Shown in pieces: positions 1 through 8,232 of a stretch of 64,000 bases of DNA. The notes beneath the pieces were generated by a model, which had not been told where the DNA came from, ran no database searches, and saw nothing but the letters and a program-made list of their open reading frames with translations. The number at the start of each line of letters is the position of its first letter. Within the stretch, counting starts at the first letter, position 1. Origin of the DNA: Aestuariibacter sp. A3R04 (GTDB lineage: Bacteria; Pseudomonadota; Gammaproteobacteria; Enterobacterales; Alteromonadaceae); assembly GCF_018860805.1 (NCBI RefSeq), contig NZ_JAHKQR010000011.1, forward strand, positions 719,647-783,646, in the 5' to 3' direction. Position numbers and translations under genes: made by a program.

Positions 1-266
1 GGTACTAAGACTTTATCGCCGGGTTCTATGCAAGATATTAATACGGCCTCAATGCCTGCTCTGGATGTACCGTCAACCAGCAGGGTTTGTTGGTTTTCGG
101 TGTTAAATACTCGCCTGTACAGCGCCATAACCTCGTTCATAGTCTGTGTCATGGCGGGGTCGTATTGTCCGACGAGTTGTGTGGACATGGCCTGCAAAAC
201 GCTTGGATAGCAGTTGATGGGGCCAGGGCCCATGAGAAGTCGGGGAGGGAGAGTGAGTGGTTTCAT
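1..266 (-). CDS. Class V aminotransferase, PucG/AGXT-like, 3' part outside window
   Basis: Only the first 88 codons are present; the gene runs off the left edge. I translated this from the sequence itself: it opens MKPLTLPPRLLMGPGPIN and continues through QYDP and a DGTSRAGIEAVL stretch. That is the N-terminal pattern of fold-type I PLP enzymes of the alanine/serine/ureidoglycine-glyoxylate aminotransferase group. The PLP lysine lies outside the window. The ATG is 8 bp past the TauE stop and follows an AGGA-type ribosome site, so it is the fourth gene of the amidase operon. Given the oxamate-amidohydrolase-like neighbour, (S)-ureidoglycine-glyoxylate aminotransferase (PucG) is the best guess. 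Serine- or alanine-glyoxylate aminotransferase is possible. Confidence 0.8.
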   Translation of the reverse strand, partial: MKPLTLPPRLLMGPGPINCYPSVLQAMSTQLVGQYDPAMTQTMNEVMALYRRVFNTENQQTLLVDGTSRAGIEAVLISCIEPGDKVLV

Positions 267-274
267 TAAGGTTC

Positions 275-1093
275 CTAAATAAACAACTGAGCGAGCATTC
301 TTACGCCGGTAATAATGAGCACAACAGCGAAGATTCTTTTGAGTAATACACCATCGAGGCGGTTCGCGATACCTGCACCTACGGGGGCAAACAGTACGGT
401 AAGCGGCACAATGCAAACAAAACCGAGCAGGTTGACTAAACCATAGGTCGCAAACGGCGCGTCTTCGGGGGGCGTTCCGACCAAGAGCATGGTAAGCGCA
501 GCGGGCAGGGAAATGATGAGTCCTACTGCGGCTGCCGTGCCCACAGCGCGATGCGCCGGGTAGTTACAGAACGTCAACGTAGGCACGGTAAGCGTCCCCC
601 CGCCAATTCCCACCATACTGCTGAAAAAGCCAATACTGGTGGCCATGACGCTCTGTCCTGCATTGCCGGGCAAGCCTTCAGTAATGGCCTGTTTTTTTCC
701 GATGAGCATGTTGAGCGCTGAGAGCGTTGCAATGATGCCAAACAACAGGGTTAACCATTTGCCATCAATTTTGGTTACCAGGTAGCTACCTGCGAGTACA
801 CCTGCCAATATAAATATTGCCCAGTGTCGAAGCAGAACGGTATCAACGTTGCCTTTCTTCTTGTGCGCGAGAATGGAGCTCACGGACGTAGGAACGATTG
901 TCGCGAGGCTGGTGGCAGTGGCCACAACCATGGCTGTATCAGCACTTATTCCAAGGGCCTGAAATAAAAAATACAACACAGGGACAATAACGATACCACC
1001 GCCCACGCCGAGTAAGCCGGCTAAAACACCGGCAAAAACGCCAGTGCCCATCATGGCCAGAATGATAGATAAATTGTCTAAAATGAACTGCAT
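275..1093 (-). CDS. TauE/SafE family sulfite/anion permease
   Basis: An integral membrane protein of 272 residues made of two similar halves. The first has GVFAGVLAGLLGVGGG near residue 17, the second GFFSSMVGIGGGTL; these glycine-rich repeats are the hallmark of the TauE/SafE (DUF81) family. Hydrophobic stretches suggest about eight helices. The frame is open further upstream, but the ATG of MQFILDN lies 1 bp beyond the preceding hydrolase stop and gives a normal-length protein, so I chose it. Family members export or import small anions such as sulfite, sulfoacetate or other organic acids. Here, inside a putative ureide/oxamate operon, the substrate may be a small organic anion, but the sequence does not show which. 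Confidence 0.85.
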   Translation of the reverse strand: MQFILDNLSIILAMMGTGVFAGVLAGLLGVGGGIVIVPVLYFLFQALGISADTAMVVATATSLATIVPTSVSSILAHKKKGNVDTVLLRHWAIFILAGVLAGSYLVTKIDGKWLTLLFGIIATLSALNMLIGKKQAITEGLPGNAGQSVMATSIGFFSSMVGIGGGTLTVPTLTFCNYPAHRAVGTAAAVGLIISLPAALTMLLVGTPPEDAPFATYGLVNLLGFVCIVPLTVLFAPVGAGIANRLDGVLLKRIFAVVLIITGVRMLAQLFI

Positions 1094-1094
1094 A

Positions 1095-2696
1095 TCAGAT
1101 ATTGTCCTTACGCATGACTGGCGCTGGGGAAACCAGCGCCTTGCCATCACTTCGAGGGTCGGTAGCCGCTGTGATATTACCACTGCCGGTTCGAATGATA
1201 GCCCCAGCATGTCCCATCAGTTCGTTGCACGCGTCAACCACCACCATCTCGTGACCACGCGCGCGCAGTGATTCGCCCACATAGTCGTCAAGGTCCCGCT
1301 CTACTTTGAGATTGTGGCTCACGTCGCCCCAGGTCCTGCCCAGCAGCCAGCGGCCTAACCTGATGGCTTTGTCGATAGGCTGATGGTGATAAACGTGACG
1401 GGCGAATAGTGCGGCTTGGGTTTGTGGTTGGCCTTCACCGCCCATAGTGCCATAGCTCATTCGCCTGCCATCGTTGAGTTCAGCAAATGCAGGGTTGAGC
1501 GTATGAAAGGGTGTTAATCCTGGTTGTAAATACTGATTACTGCCGGGTGACAGAGAAAAAGACGTACCGCGATTGTTCCACACAATACCCGTGGATGGAC
1601 TTACAATGCCGCTACCAAACTCCCAGTAAAGGGACTGAATATAGCTCACCATCCGGCCTTCAGCGTCACAAGCGCCCATCCAGATAGTGTCACCGTGTTG
1701 TGCTGGATGTGGCCACGGACTGGCGGTATCAAGTGATATGTGCCTGGTCATTTCATCGAGAAGAGTTTCTGACAACAATGTCTGCAGATCGACCTCAAGC
1801 CTGCTGGGATCTGTTACATAGAGGTTGCGTTTGACAAAGGCTTGTTTAGTACATTCAACAAGCAAATGAACCATGTCTGCATCGGTTTTGCCGTTCTGCC
1901 AGATTTTGTCGTACAGAGCCAGAATGAGTAGCGAGGCAACGCCTTGGGTGGGGGCGCCCAGATTGTATAGCTTACCCTTGCTGGTCTGCACGCAGAGCGG
2001 TGTCATTATTTTCGCTTGATAATTGGTAAAATCGGTGCGGGTAATGGGGGAGCCTACGGCTGCTAAATCCCGAGCTAGTTTATCGGCGGTCTCTCCGTGG
2101 TAAAAATCATCTAGGCCTGCTTCTGCTAAATGAGATAAGGTTGCCGCCAGACGAGGTAGCTTGAGAATTTTCCCTTTTTTAAGCGGTTTACCTTTTATAA
2201 GAAATTGACTAAAGGCTTCATTTTCGGATAACGCATCATAAGTTTTAAAACTGGCGTCAGACAAACTTTGGGTAACTTCAATTCCCCAGTTTGCCTGGTT
2301 AATCGCGGTATTTAACAAGGTGCGCAGTGGCATGTTAGGCTGCCATTGCGCACTAATGTTGAGTGCCGCTTGCCAACCGGCTACTGCGCCGGCCATCGTG
2401 AGTGCTGCTTTACCGCCACGGCTTGGAATGGAAGATTCACCGGTGTAAAAACCTGGTGTAGCCTGGCTGGCAGCGACGCCTGCGGCATTAATACCCACAG
2501 GTTGTTTGCCAGGCTCGCTGATGATCCAAAAACCATCACCACCCATTCCATTCATGTGCGGGTATTCAACCGCGATGGATGCCGCTGCTGCTACCATTGC
2601 CTCAATAGCAGTGCCACCTTTCTCAAGAATAGCACTGCCAGCTTGAGATGCTGCAAAATGAGGCGCGGTGAAACCAATCATATTATTGTTCTTCAT
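1095..2696 (-). CDS. Gamma-glutamyltransferase-like Ntn hydrolase, probable oxamate amidohydrolase (HpxW-like)
   Basis: 533 residues with the gamma-glutamyltransferase fold: an N-terminal GGTAIEAMVAAAASIAVEYP block, NGMGGDGFW, then the autoprocessing site HGDTIWMG, where Thr337 would become the N-terminal nucleophile of the small subunit, and a late GTMGGEGQPQ block. There is no signal peptide, unlike periplasmic glutathione-degrading GGTs, so the protein should act in the cytoplasm. HpxW oxamate amidohydrolase of Klebsiella is a GGT-family enzyme of this kind, and linkage to an amidase and a PucG-like aminotransferase supports that reading. It overlaps the amidase by 14 bp and is followed by TauE after 1 bp, so the genes are translationally coupled. 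A generic GGT or acylase of unknown substrate remains possible. Confidence 0.75.
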   Translation of the reverse strand: MKNNNMIGFTAPHFAASQAGSAILEKGGTAIEAMVAAAASIAVEYPHMNGMGGDGFWIISEPGKQPVGINAAGVAASQATPGFYTGESSIPSRGGKAALTMAGAVAGWQAALNISAQWQPNMPLRTLLNTAINQANWGIEVTQSLSDASFKTYDALSENEAFSQFLIKGKPLKKGKILKLPRLAATLSHLAEAGLDDFYHGETADKLARDLAAVGSPITRTDFTNYQAKIMTPLCVQTSKGKLYNLGAPTQGVASLLILALYDKIWQNGKTDADMVHLLVECTKQAFVKRNLYVTDPSRLEVDLQTLLSETLLDEMTRHISLDTASPWPHPAQHGDTIWMGACDAEGRMVSYIQSLYWEFGSGIVSPSTGIVWNNRGTSFSLSPGSNQYLQPGLTPFHTLNPAFAELNDGRRMSYGTMGGEGQPQTQAALFARHVYHHQPIDKAIRLGRWLLGRTWGDVSHNLKVERDLDDYVGESLRARGHEMVVVDACNELMGHAGAIIRTGSGNITAATDPRSDGKALVSPAPVMRKDNI

Positions 2697-3882
2697 GTAA
2701 AATGATTCCTGTTAAATCTTTCGCTATTTTTAGTAGCTGTTTATCGCTTCCCCTTGGTCCGATAAGAGAGAGTCCACATGGGGCGTTCTCGTGTTCGTAT
2801 AGTGGCAAGTGTAGCTGGGGACATCCGGATAATCCGGCAATAGCCGTTAACGACAGCAATCGCTTTCTATAATCAGTTAATTCACTGCCAGATGTGGAAA
2901 TAAGTGGGCTGATCCCTGGCGTTGTGGGGATAACAAACACAGAGTGACTTATTTTCTCTGCAAACCAGAGGTTAAAACGGTCTCGTTGTGCCCGTGCGGA
3001 GGCAACTTCCCGTTTCGTTAATGTGGCGCAATCGTTTAGCCGTAACTGGATGTCGTCAGCAATACGGGGCTTGTATTTCATCAACCAGTCGCCGTGTTGC
3101 TGCCAGATCTCGGCGCCCTGAAGTACCCTGAAGGTTTCCGCCAGGGGCCAATTTTTCAGCTGTAGAGATATTCGCTTAGGCGGCCGTTGAGGCCAGGCTC
3201 TTTGTATATGTGCCAGGCTTTGTTGAATATATTCTCTGTGCACGGCCAGAGGCAATAAATCGTCTACCACTGCCAGAGAAACGTTCTGTTCGACGAAACT
3301 GCTGGGTAGCAAGCAATCCATTACCGTTGACAGTGTTTCAAGGTTTTTTGTCATTACGCCAACGGTGTCAAAAGACGGGGCGAGAGCAACCATGTTGTCC
3401 GTTGGAATAATGCCGTGTGTAGGACGCAGTCCAAATAAACCCAAATAACTAGCCGGTACCCTTATTGACCCACCGGTGTCAGTACCCAAGCCTATATCGG
3501 CAATTCCCTGGGCAACGGCAACCGCAGAACCTGAGCTCGAGCCTCCGGGCAGTCGGTCAGGGGTTACTGGGTTTTCAGGCATGCCATAATGTATGTTCTG
3601 TCCATTCAGGCTATACGCCAATTCATCGGTAATTGTTTTACCCACATAGCAAGCACCATTCTCAAGCAGGCGAGTTACGACAGATGCCGTTTGCTGAGGT
3701 ATACCGTGAGTTTCTGCCCACGTAGGGTTACCCGCAGTGGTAGGCAACCCAGTCATGTGGAACAAATCCTTTACCGCCAGCGTAAGTCCACACAACGGCC
3801 CGCCTGCCGCGTGCACAGCTACTCGTGCAGGGGGAAATTGAAAGGGTTTCGTGGTGATAAAAGGGTTTTTAGTAATTAACAC
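2683..3882 (-). CDS. Amidase signature family hydrolase
   Basis: 399 residues with the full Ser-cisSer-Lys machinery of the amidase signature family: Lys38 in LAVKDL, cis-Ser115 in PGGSSSGSA, and nucleophile Ser139 in GTDTGGSIRVP. It is shorter than the usual 450-600, resembling compact amidases such as AtzE/HpxY or the amidase half of allophanate hydrolase. The start is GTG (3880-3882). An in-frame stop lies just upstream and the next ATG falls inside the catalytic core, so no other start is plausible, although the ribosome site is weak. It is the first gene of the operon and lies behind the TGAAAC/GTTTCA palindrome. The substrate is probably a small amide or ureido acid; this is inference. 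Confidence 0.82.
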   Translation of the reverse strand: MLITKNPFITTKPFQFPPARVAVHAAGGPLCGLTLAVKDLFHMTGLPTTAGNPTWAETHGIPQQTASVVTRLLENGACYVGKTITDELAYSLNGQNIHYGMPENPVTPDRLPGGSSSGSAVAVAQGIADIGLGTDTGGSIRVPASYLGLFGLRPTHGIIPTDNMVALAPSFDTVGVMTKNLETLSTVMDCLLPSSFVEQNVSLAVVDDLLPLAVHREYIQQSLAHIQRAWPQRPPKRISLQLKNWPLAETFRVLQGAEIWQQHGDWLMKYKPRIADDIQLRLNDCATLTKREVASARAQRDRFNLWFAEKISHSVFVIPTTPGISPLISTSGSELTDYRKRLLSLTAIAGLSGCPQLHLPLYEHENAPCGLSLIGPRGSDKQLLKIAKDLTGIILHEEQ

Positions 3883-3913
3883 AGCTTGACCAAGTGGTTA
3901 AGAATAAGAACTA

Positions 3914-3948
3914 TGAAACAATCGTTTCACTGTCAAGTCAAGTGAAAC
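3914..3948. promoter_or_regulatory. Palindromic operator cluster before the amidase operon, candidate RpiR site
   Basis: TGAAACAATCGTTTCA (3914-3929) has perfect 6-bp arms. The right arm, extended to GTTTCAC (3924-3930), pairs again with GTGAAAC at 3942-3948. There are thus three copies of one 6-7 bp half site, in alternating orientation. It sits 32-66 bp upstream of the amidase GTG, where an operator would act. The nearby RpiR gene is the natural candidate, but its own upstream region lacks the motif, so assignment to that protein is inference. Confidence 0.6.
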
Positions 3949-4066
3949 GGGGGATTTTTATTCATTTAAGTAATTAAGTTAATCACGACTATAAGTGTTA
4001 TGAATTTGTAAAAAAATGCTGCATTGCAGTAGGCTGATTGAGATAACCGTGAATCAGGAGAAGAAA

Positions 4067-4468
4067 ATGGCGTTGAAAAAAGGGTTTAAGGCGATGATGC
4101 AGGAAGCCAGTGAACGCATTCACGGGCTTGCGCCCAGCAAAGCCAATGAAGCCGTTTATCAAAAAGATGTAGTCCTGGTGGATATCCGGGACGTGCGGGA
4201 GCTCGAAAAAGAGGGTCACATCCCCGGCGCAATTCACGCTCCACGGGGCATGCTAGAATTTTGGGTCGATCCGGATAGTCCGTATTACAAGCCGGTATTT
4301 AAAGCCGAAAAACAATTTATTTTGTACTGCCAATCGGGCTGGCGCTCTACTTTGGCCACGGCGACGTTATTAGACATGGGCTTTGAAGAGGTGATGCATA
4401 TTGAGGGCGGTTTTAACGCATGGAAGGCGCAGGGCTTGCCTGTTGAACCTTATGCTAGGGGTAATTAA
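4067..4468 (+). CDS. Rhodanese-like sulfurtransferase
   Basis: A single-domain rhodanese of 133 residues. The DVRELEKEGHIPGAIHAPRG block is followed by the active-site loop around Cys88 (LYCQSGWRS) and a C-terminal GGFNAWK motif. The cysteine would carry a persulfide; the CQSGWRS loop is that of small-molecule sulfurtransferases. No signal peptide is present, so it is cytoplasmic. The ATG at 4067 was chosen because AGGAG sits just before it; the frame is open 17 codons further upstream without such a site. It is transcribed away from the amidase operon and shares its upstream region. It may be a stand-alone gene. Confidence 0.88.
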   Translation: MALKKGFKAMMQEASERIHGLAPSKANEAVYQKDVVLVDIRDVRELEKEGHIPGAIHAPRGMLEFWVDPDSPYYKPVFKAEKQFILYCQSGWRSTLATATLLDMGFEEVMHIEGGFNAWKAQGLPVEPYARGN

Positions 4469-4496
4469 CTAAAGGGCTTTTTCAATGGAGTGTCGC

Positions 4497-5051
4497 TTAC
4501 CTGATACTATCTAGATAAGCGCGCTCTTCAGCCGTTGATGTTCTGCCTAGTGCCTCGTTTCGTGCCGGATAGCGGCCGAATCGCAGAAGTAAATCCCTGT
4601 GTTCCTTTTCGTATTCCAACTGAACTTCCAACCCGTCTATGTCAAACAGTTCCATGGCCGTATCGTGGATATACAGAGATTCTGAATGCATAAATGGCAT
4701 AAACAAGAACGTTTTCTCAGCGTCAGCCAGAACTTTGTCGGCTTCCAGTCGCAATGCTTCCTGAGCAAGTGCCAGTGCTATTCCGTCGCAGGAGAATGCT
4801 CGGGCTTCGTTGCGGTATATATGTCTGGAAAATTGATCCAACACGATAATTTCAGCTAATCGCCCTTGTGGTGTAATTCTCCAATGCCACAATTCGCAAC
4901 TGGCTGCTGCTGCGTGTACGGTTCCAAACCGGGACTTAATTAAATTGTCTATGCCGGTGTCTGCTTTAAACCACTGATGAGGTTCGAGTTCAGAAAACCA
5001 AAATGCAAGAACGCTGGACACCTCTTCAAGAGGAATAATAGATGTTTGCAT
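4497..5051 (-). CDS. DUF924 family protein
   Basis: 184 residues matching the DUF924 pattern: an early VLAFWFSELEPHQWF block, then RLAEIIVLDQFSRHIYRNEARAF, KTFLFMPFMHSES and a closing RYPARNEALGRTST block. The family is widespread in proteobacteria, all-helical (TPR-like in solved members) and without an established reaction. The conserved DQFSRH and FMPFMHSE histidines and acids look like a site for ligand or metal, but that is speculation. The start was set at MQTSII because AAGGAGCG precedes it; the frame also allows eight further upstream residues. It converges with the rhodanese gene. Confidence 0.85.
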   Translation of the reverse strand: MQTSIIPLEEVSSVLAFWFSELEPHQWFKADTGIDNLIKSRFGTVHAAAASCELWHWRITPQGRLAEIIVLDQFSRHIYRNEARAFSCDGIALALAQEALRLEADKVLADAEKTFLFMPFMHSESLYIHDTAMELFDIDGLEVQLEYEKEHRDLLLRFGRYPARNEALGRTSTAEERAYLDSIR

Positions 5052-5194
5052 AACGCTCCTTTCTCTCACTTCCATTGCGACAAGCTACTTTATTGGCTGT
5101 TCAGCAATAGTGTCATGAAGGTTAAAAAGTGATCAACATGTATGAGACTCTTTTTACGCATTTTTTCACTAAAAGGTTTGACGCTAAATACTTG

Positions 5195-6013
5195 TTAAGG
5201 TTCCAGTTCCTCTAGATCATCGTACATTTGCGAAATGCGGGTGGCGCGTCTGACAGCTTTTTCGCCCAATGTCTCAAATACTCGGTTTGAGAGAAATGAG
5301 ATCAAACTCATGGGCGCCGCATAACTGTCGAAGGCCATAGTTTGGCCCGGATGGCATACTAATAGATGGTTCACTCGATTGTTGTAAATTTGCCCGGTTG
5401 GGTCAGTTATCAGAATTGTGGTGTGGTGCTCGAGTACGTCGATAATGCGCTTAAATAGCTTGGTTCGCCGCCTGAAACCGAGTAATACCACCACCTCGTT
5501 TTCAGGAATGTCAACGAGATCCTCGCCGAGAGTTTGCCCGGGTTGTGGCAATAAACGCACAGTGCTGCGAACCTGTTTTAGCTGTTGTCTGAAATGCAGC
5601 GCCAGGGGATAAGCATTTCGATAGCCAATCAGCGTGATGCGATCGCTGTGGGCAAGTAACGCCACTACGTCTTTTATTGCTGCGTCTTTCAAGCCCTCAT
5701 AGGTGCGCGAAACATTTAGCAATTCTTTTTGAAAGTGGTCGGGCTCATCCTGCCCTAATGCCATTGGTAAGCCTTTCTCCCGCATGGCCAGAATGGCATC
5801 TTTTGCATCCTGATGCGATTCAAACCCAATCTGACGAAAAAAACGACTCACCGTCGCCTTAGACGTCTTGGTGAACCGTGCTATGTCTGCTGTGCTTTGA
5901 GATACGACTGACATTGGATTTTGCTGAATGTGGTTCGCAATTAGCCGGGCTGATGGCGAAAGGGAGGGGAACTGTGCTTCGATGCGTCCCATTAAGTCGT
6001 CTCGTTTAACCAT
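5195..6013 (-). CDS. RpiR/MurR-family transcriptional regulator
   Basis: 272 residues with an N-terminal RpiR-type helix-turn-helix (about 1-80; STADIARFTKTSKATVSRFFRQ) and a C-terminal SIS sugar-phosphate-isomerase-like domain (about 110-250; SDRITLIGYRNAYPLALHF, NEVVVLLGFRRR). RpiR proteins bind phosphosugars or related small acids through the SIS domain and usually repress nearby catabolic genes. It is transcribed in the same direction as the amidase operon but is separated from it by DUF924 and a rhodanese. Control of the operon through the 3914-3948 palindromes is inferred from proximity only. No autoregulatory copy of that motif is visible upstream of this gene. Confidence 0.9.
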   Translation of the reverse strand: MVKRDDLMGRIEAQFPSLSPSARLIANHIQQNPMSVVSQSTADIARFTKTSKATVSRFFRQIGFESHQDAKDAILAMREKGLPMALGQDEPDHFQKELLNVSRTYEGLKDAAIKDVVALLAHSDRITLIGYRNAYPLALHFRQQLKQVRSTVRLLPQPGQTLGEDLVDIPENEVVVLLGFRRRTKLFKRIIDVLEHHTTILITDPTGQIYNNRVNHLLVCHPGQTMAFDSYAAPMSLISFLSNRVFETLGEKAVRRATRISQMYDDLEELEP

Positions 6014-6192
6014 ACTTTCCCACGTGCCGTGATTTTTTTACAAAATAAAGGAAAACAAGGCCTATGCCAACTACCGAAACCAAACACATGCAAAAACGGC
6101 ACGGAGTTTGGATAAAAAAACACCGCAGGATCTGAGAAAAGCTATTATACTGTCATCGTATTGTCACAATGTTCTGATTGGGAGTTTTCTTT

Positions 6193-6822
6193 GTGATTCG
6201 TTTGTGGGCTGAACTCGTCATTGTTTTTTTTGCTTTTCCGCTGGCAATAATATATTGGACGCAAGAAATTGCAGAATATCTCATGCCGATATTAGCCGCT
6301 GTGGGAGGAGGCTGCCTTGCAGTCTTGCTTGCTGACAAACAGTTTAAGCGCTTTAGGTTGTGGCACTGGGAAGATTTTTTTACTCACCTGAAAACTTCGT
6401 TTAAGATGTTCATTCCCTGGGCCTGTTTGCTGGCGGTGGCAGTCTATTTACTCACGCCTGAGTTGTTTTTGTCCTGGCCATTTCGCGAGCCAGAGTTGTG
6501 GGTGTTAACGTTACTGATTTACCCCATTGTCTCGGTGATCCCTCAGGAAATCATTTTCCGCACTTATTTTTTTCACCGATACAAACGCATCTTGCCGTCT
6601 AAATACGTCCGTTGGGCAATCAGTACCTTCGTGTTTGGTTTGGTGCATCTTGTATACGGAAACTGGATTGCGATGGTATTGTCGTGGATAGGCGGGGGAT
6701 TGTTCGGCTACCGTTACATCCAAACCCGATCCACCCCCGTAGTGGTTGTTGAACATGCCATTTGGGGGAGTTTTATTTTCACTATTGGTTTGGGTTCATT
6801 TTTGGTTGTATCCACACCGTAA
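6193..6822 (+). CDS. CPBP-family intramembrane protease (Abi/Rce1-like)
   Basis: 209 residues, strongly hydrophobic with about six membrane helices. The CPBP motifs can be followed: SVIPQEIIFRTYFF (residues 114-127), FGLVH (148-152) and an EHAIWG block with His188. The usual first glutamate of EExxxR is glutamine (Gln118) while Glu119 and Arg123 are kept, so catalysis could be altered; a QE form occurs in some relatives. I chose GTG at 6193 because GGGAG lies 8 nt before it. A TTG 15 nt upstream also opens the frame but would overlap that ribosome site. Family roles include CAAX-like proteolysis and bacteriocin immunity; none can be assigned here. Confidence 0.8.
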   Translation: MIRLWAELVIVFFAFPLAIIYWTQEIAEYLMPILAAVGGGCLAVLLADKQFKRFRLWHWEDFFTHLKTSFKMFIPWACLLAVAVYLLTPELFLSWPFREPELWVLTLLIYPIVSVIPQEIIFRTYFFHRYKRILPSKYVRWAISTFVFGLVHLVYGNWIAMVLSWIGGGLFGYRYIQTRSTPVVVVEHAIWGSFIFTIGLGSFLVVSTP

Positions 6823-6856
6823 AACTGCCAAGGCCCCTGTAATAGTTACATTGTTT

Positions 6857-7915
6857 TCAACGTTTGGTTGGGGACAAGCCGCATCGAGACAGCATATTTT
6901 GCCATACCTGGACATGGTTTTGCACCGCTAGTTTATAGGCTTCAAACCCGGCCTGATGATAGGTGCGCAGGTATGCCTTGTAGCGTATATCGAGTAGATC
7001 GGCATTGAGTAGCCTGTCCATTGCCGGTTCCATTTTGTAATGAAAATCATTAATGATACTGCCTACAGGCTGAATTTTTTCAATGAAATACAAATAAAAC
7101 ACGTTTCTGGCAATGGTTGTTTTTTCACTGTCTTGCTGGCAATCAAGGTTTTCCAGAGCCTGATGCACTGCAGGAGTGAGATTGTTTAATGCAACGGCAA
7201 TGGTTTGCTGCGTACGCCATACTTTCGCTGGTAGACGTGAGGATTCAAGGATTTTCAACTGGCGGTTTAATTCTGCAAGACTTCCGTGAGACTGAGTCTC
7301 AATATTCGACAAATACCCCAAGGCGTTAATTGCTGCCATGGCATCTTTGTTGACTTGTTGTTCCAAGAGTCCTGGGCTGAGGGTAAATGCCAGGTGTGTT
7401 TCATCGCTGGTTTGTATAAGATTTGCCCAGTGGAGTGCCCGTTGTCCGATTTTCGTTTTTTGCCATTGAAATAGTGTTGATGCTAAAGCGGGACGAGTGT
7501 GTTTAACATGCTGAGCGCAGGAGCCCAAAGCATCAGCGATTCTTGTCTCGTAGTGAAACCGGGCAGCTACATCCTGTTGTTTGCCAAGTACGGTATTTCT
7601 TTGTGCTACGAGGGCGCCTAATTCACACTGCTGTAAGGTGTAAAATTCAGTGAGGTTAATTTCCACGCTAGCCACTTTTTTATATAGCGCGCGTTTTGGA
7701 GGAGAGCCCTGTAGTGCAGTATGAGAAACCCTGTCTACGTTGATCTCCAGAACCCGCTCCAGTCGACTGACATATTCAGCAAGATTGTCTTCTACATCCG
7801 CGGAAAAACCACTGCACCCACTAAGCAGTGGTGCAAAAATAAGCCATATTACCCCTAACCGTTTGGGGAAACACCACGAGGGCGCCTCGATAGAAAAATA
7901 ACCGCGTAAAATCAT
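6857..7915 (-). CDS. DUF3080 family lipoprotein
   Basis: 352 residues from the chosen ATG. A basic segment (PKRL) is followed by a hydrophobic stretch and the lipobox LLSGC near residue 34, so it should be a lipid-anchored envelope protein. The rest is mostly alpha-helical, with the LQQCELGALVAQRN region typical of DUF3080 proteins of marine gammaproteobacteria. No function is known for the family. The frame stays open upstream, with other ATGs at 7936 and 8011. I prefer 7915 because it gives the shortest leader and AGG lies about ten bases before it, but the start is uncertain. It converges with the CPBP gene. Confidence 0.75.
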   Translation of the reverse strand: MILRGYFSIEAPSWCFPKRLGVIWLIFAPLLSGCSGFSADVEDNLAEYVSRLERVLEINVDRVSHTALQGSPPKRALYKKVASVEINLTEFYTLQQCELGALVAQRNTVLGKQQDVAARFHYETRIADALGSCAQHVKHTRPALASTLFQWQKTKIGQRALHWANLIQTSDETHLAFTLSPGLLEQQVNKDAMAAINALGYLSNIETQSHGSLAELNRQLKILESSRLPAKVWRTQQTIAVALNNLTPAVHQALENLDCQQDSEKTTIARNVFYLYFIEKIQPVGSIINDFHYKMEPAMDRLLNADLLDIRYKAYLRTYHQAGFEAYKLAVQNHVQVWQNMLSRCGLSPTKR

Positions 7916-8083
7916 CGGTAGCTGCCTGTTGTACATAATCTCTTGCTTGATTGTGAAACTCAGTCTTGCGCGCCCGAGCACGGCCTGTCCGTGTTCACAA
8001 ACATACATCAATTGGGGCGAGTGACTGCATTATGGCAAATGCTTGTGTTATTCCCAACCTTGAAAGGGGAGCTGAATATGTCG

Positions 8084-8111
8084 TTGCACACGCCATTTAA
8101 GTCGCTATAAT
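8084..8111 (+). promoter_or_regulatory. Sigma-70 promoter of thrS
   Basis: TTGCAC (8084-8089) and a consensus TATAAT (8106-8111) are separated by 16 bp. The predicted start near 8118 gives a thrS leader of about 115 nt, in keeping with leader-based control of thrS. It is the best sigma-70 match I saw in the window. Confidence 0.75.
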
Positions 8112-8156
8112 CCTTCTTTTTTGTGAGGAAGTCCCTGACAATTAAAAATTTCTTCT

Positions 8157-8207
8157 GGTGGTAGTGCCACCTGCTTCGAACTTAACTACGCAAGTGGCGC
8201 ATCGTAG
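8157..8207 (+). promoter_or_regulatory. Structured thrS leader, possible ThrRS autoregulatory operator
   Basis: Two hairpins sit in the thrS 5' untranslated region: GGTGG/CCACC with loop TAGTG (8157-8171) and CTACG/CGTAG with a 12-nt loop (8186-8207). They end about 25 nt before the ATG, close to the AAAGGA ribosome site. In E. coli, threonyl-tRNA synthetase represses its own translation by binding tRNA-Thr-like hairpins in this position. Equivalence is inferred from position and structure, not from sequence match. Confidence 0.4.
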
Positions 8208-8232
8208 GCGTCACCACTGTAAAGGATATAAC

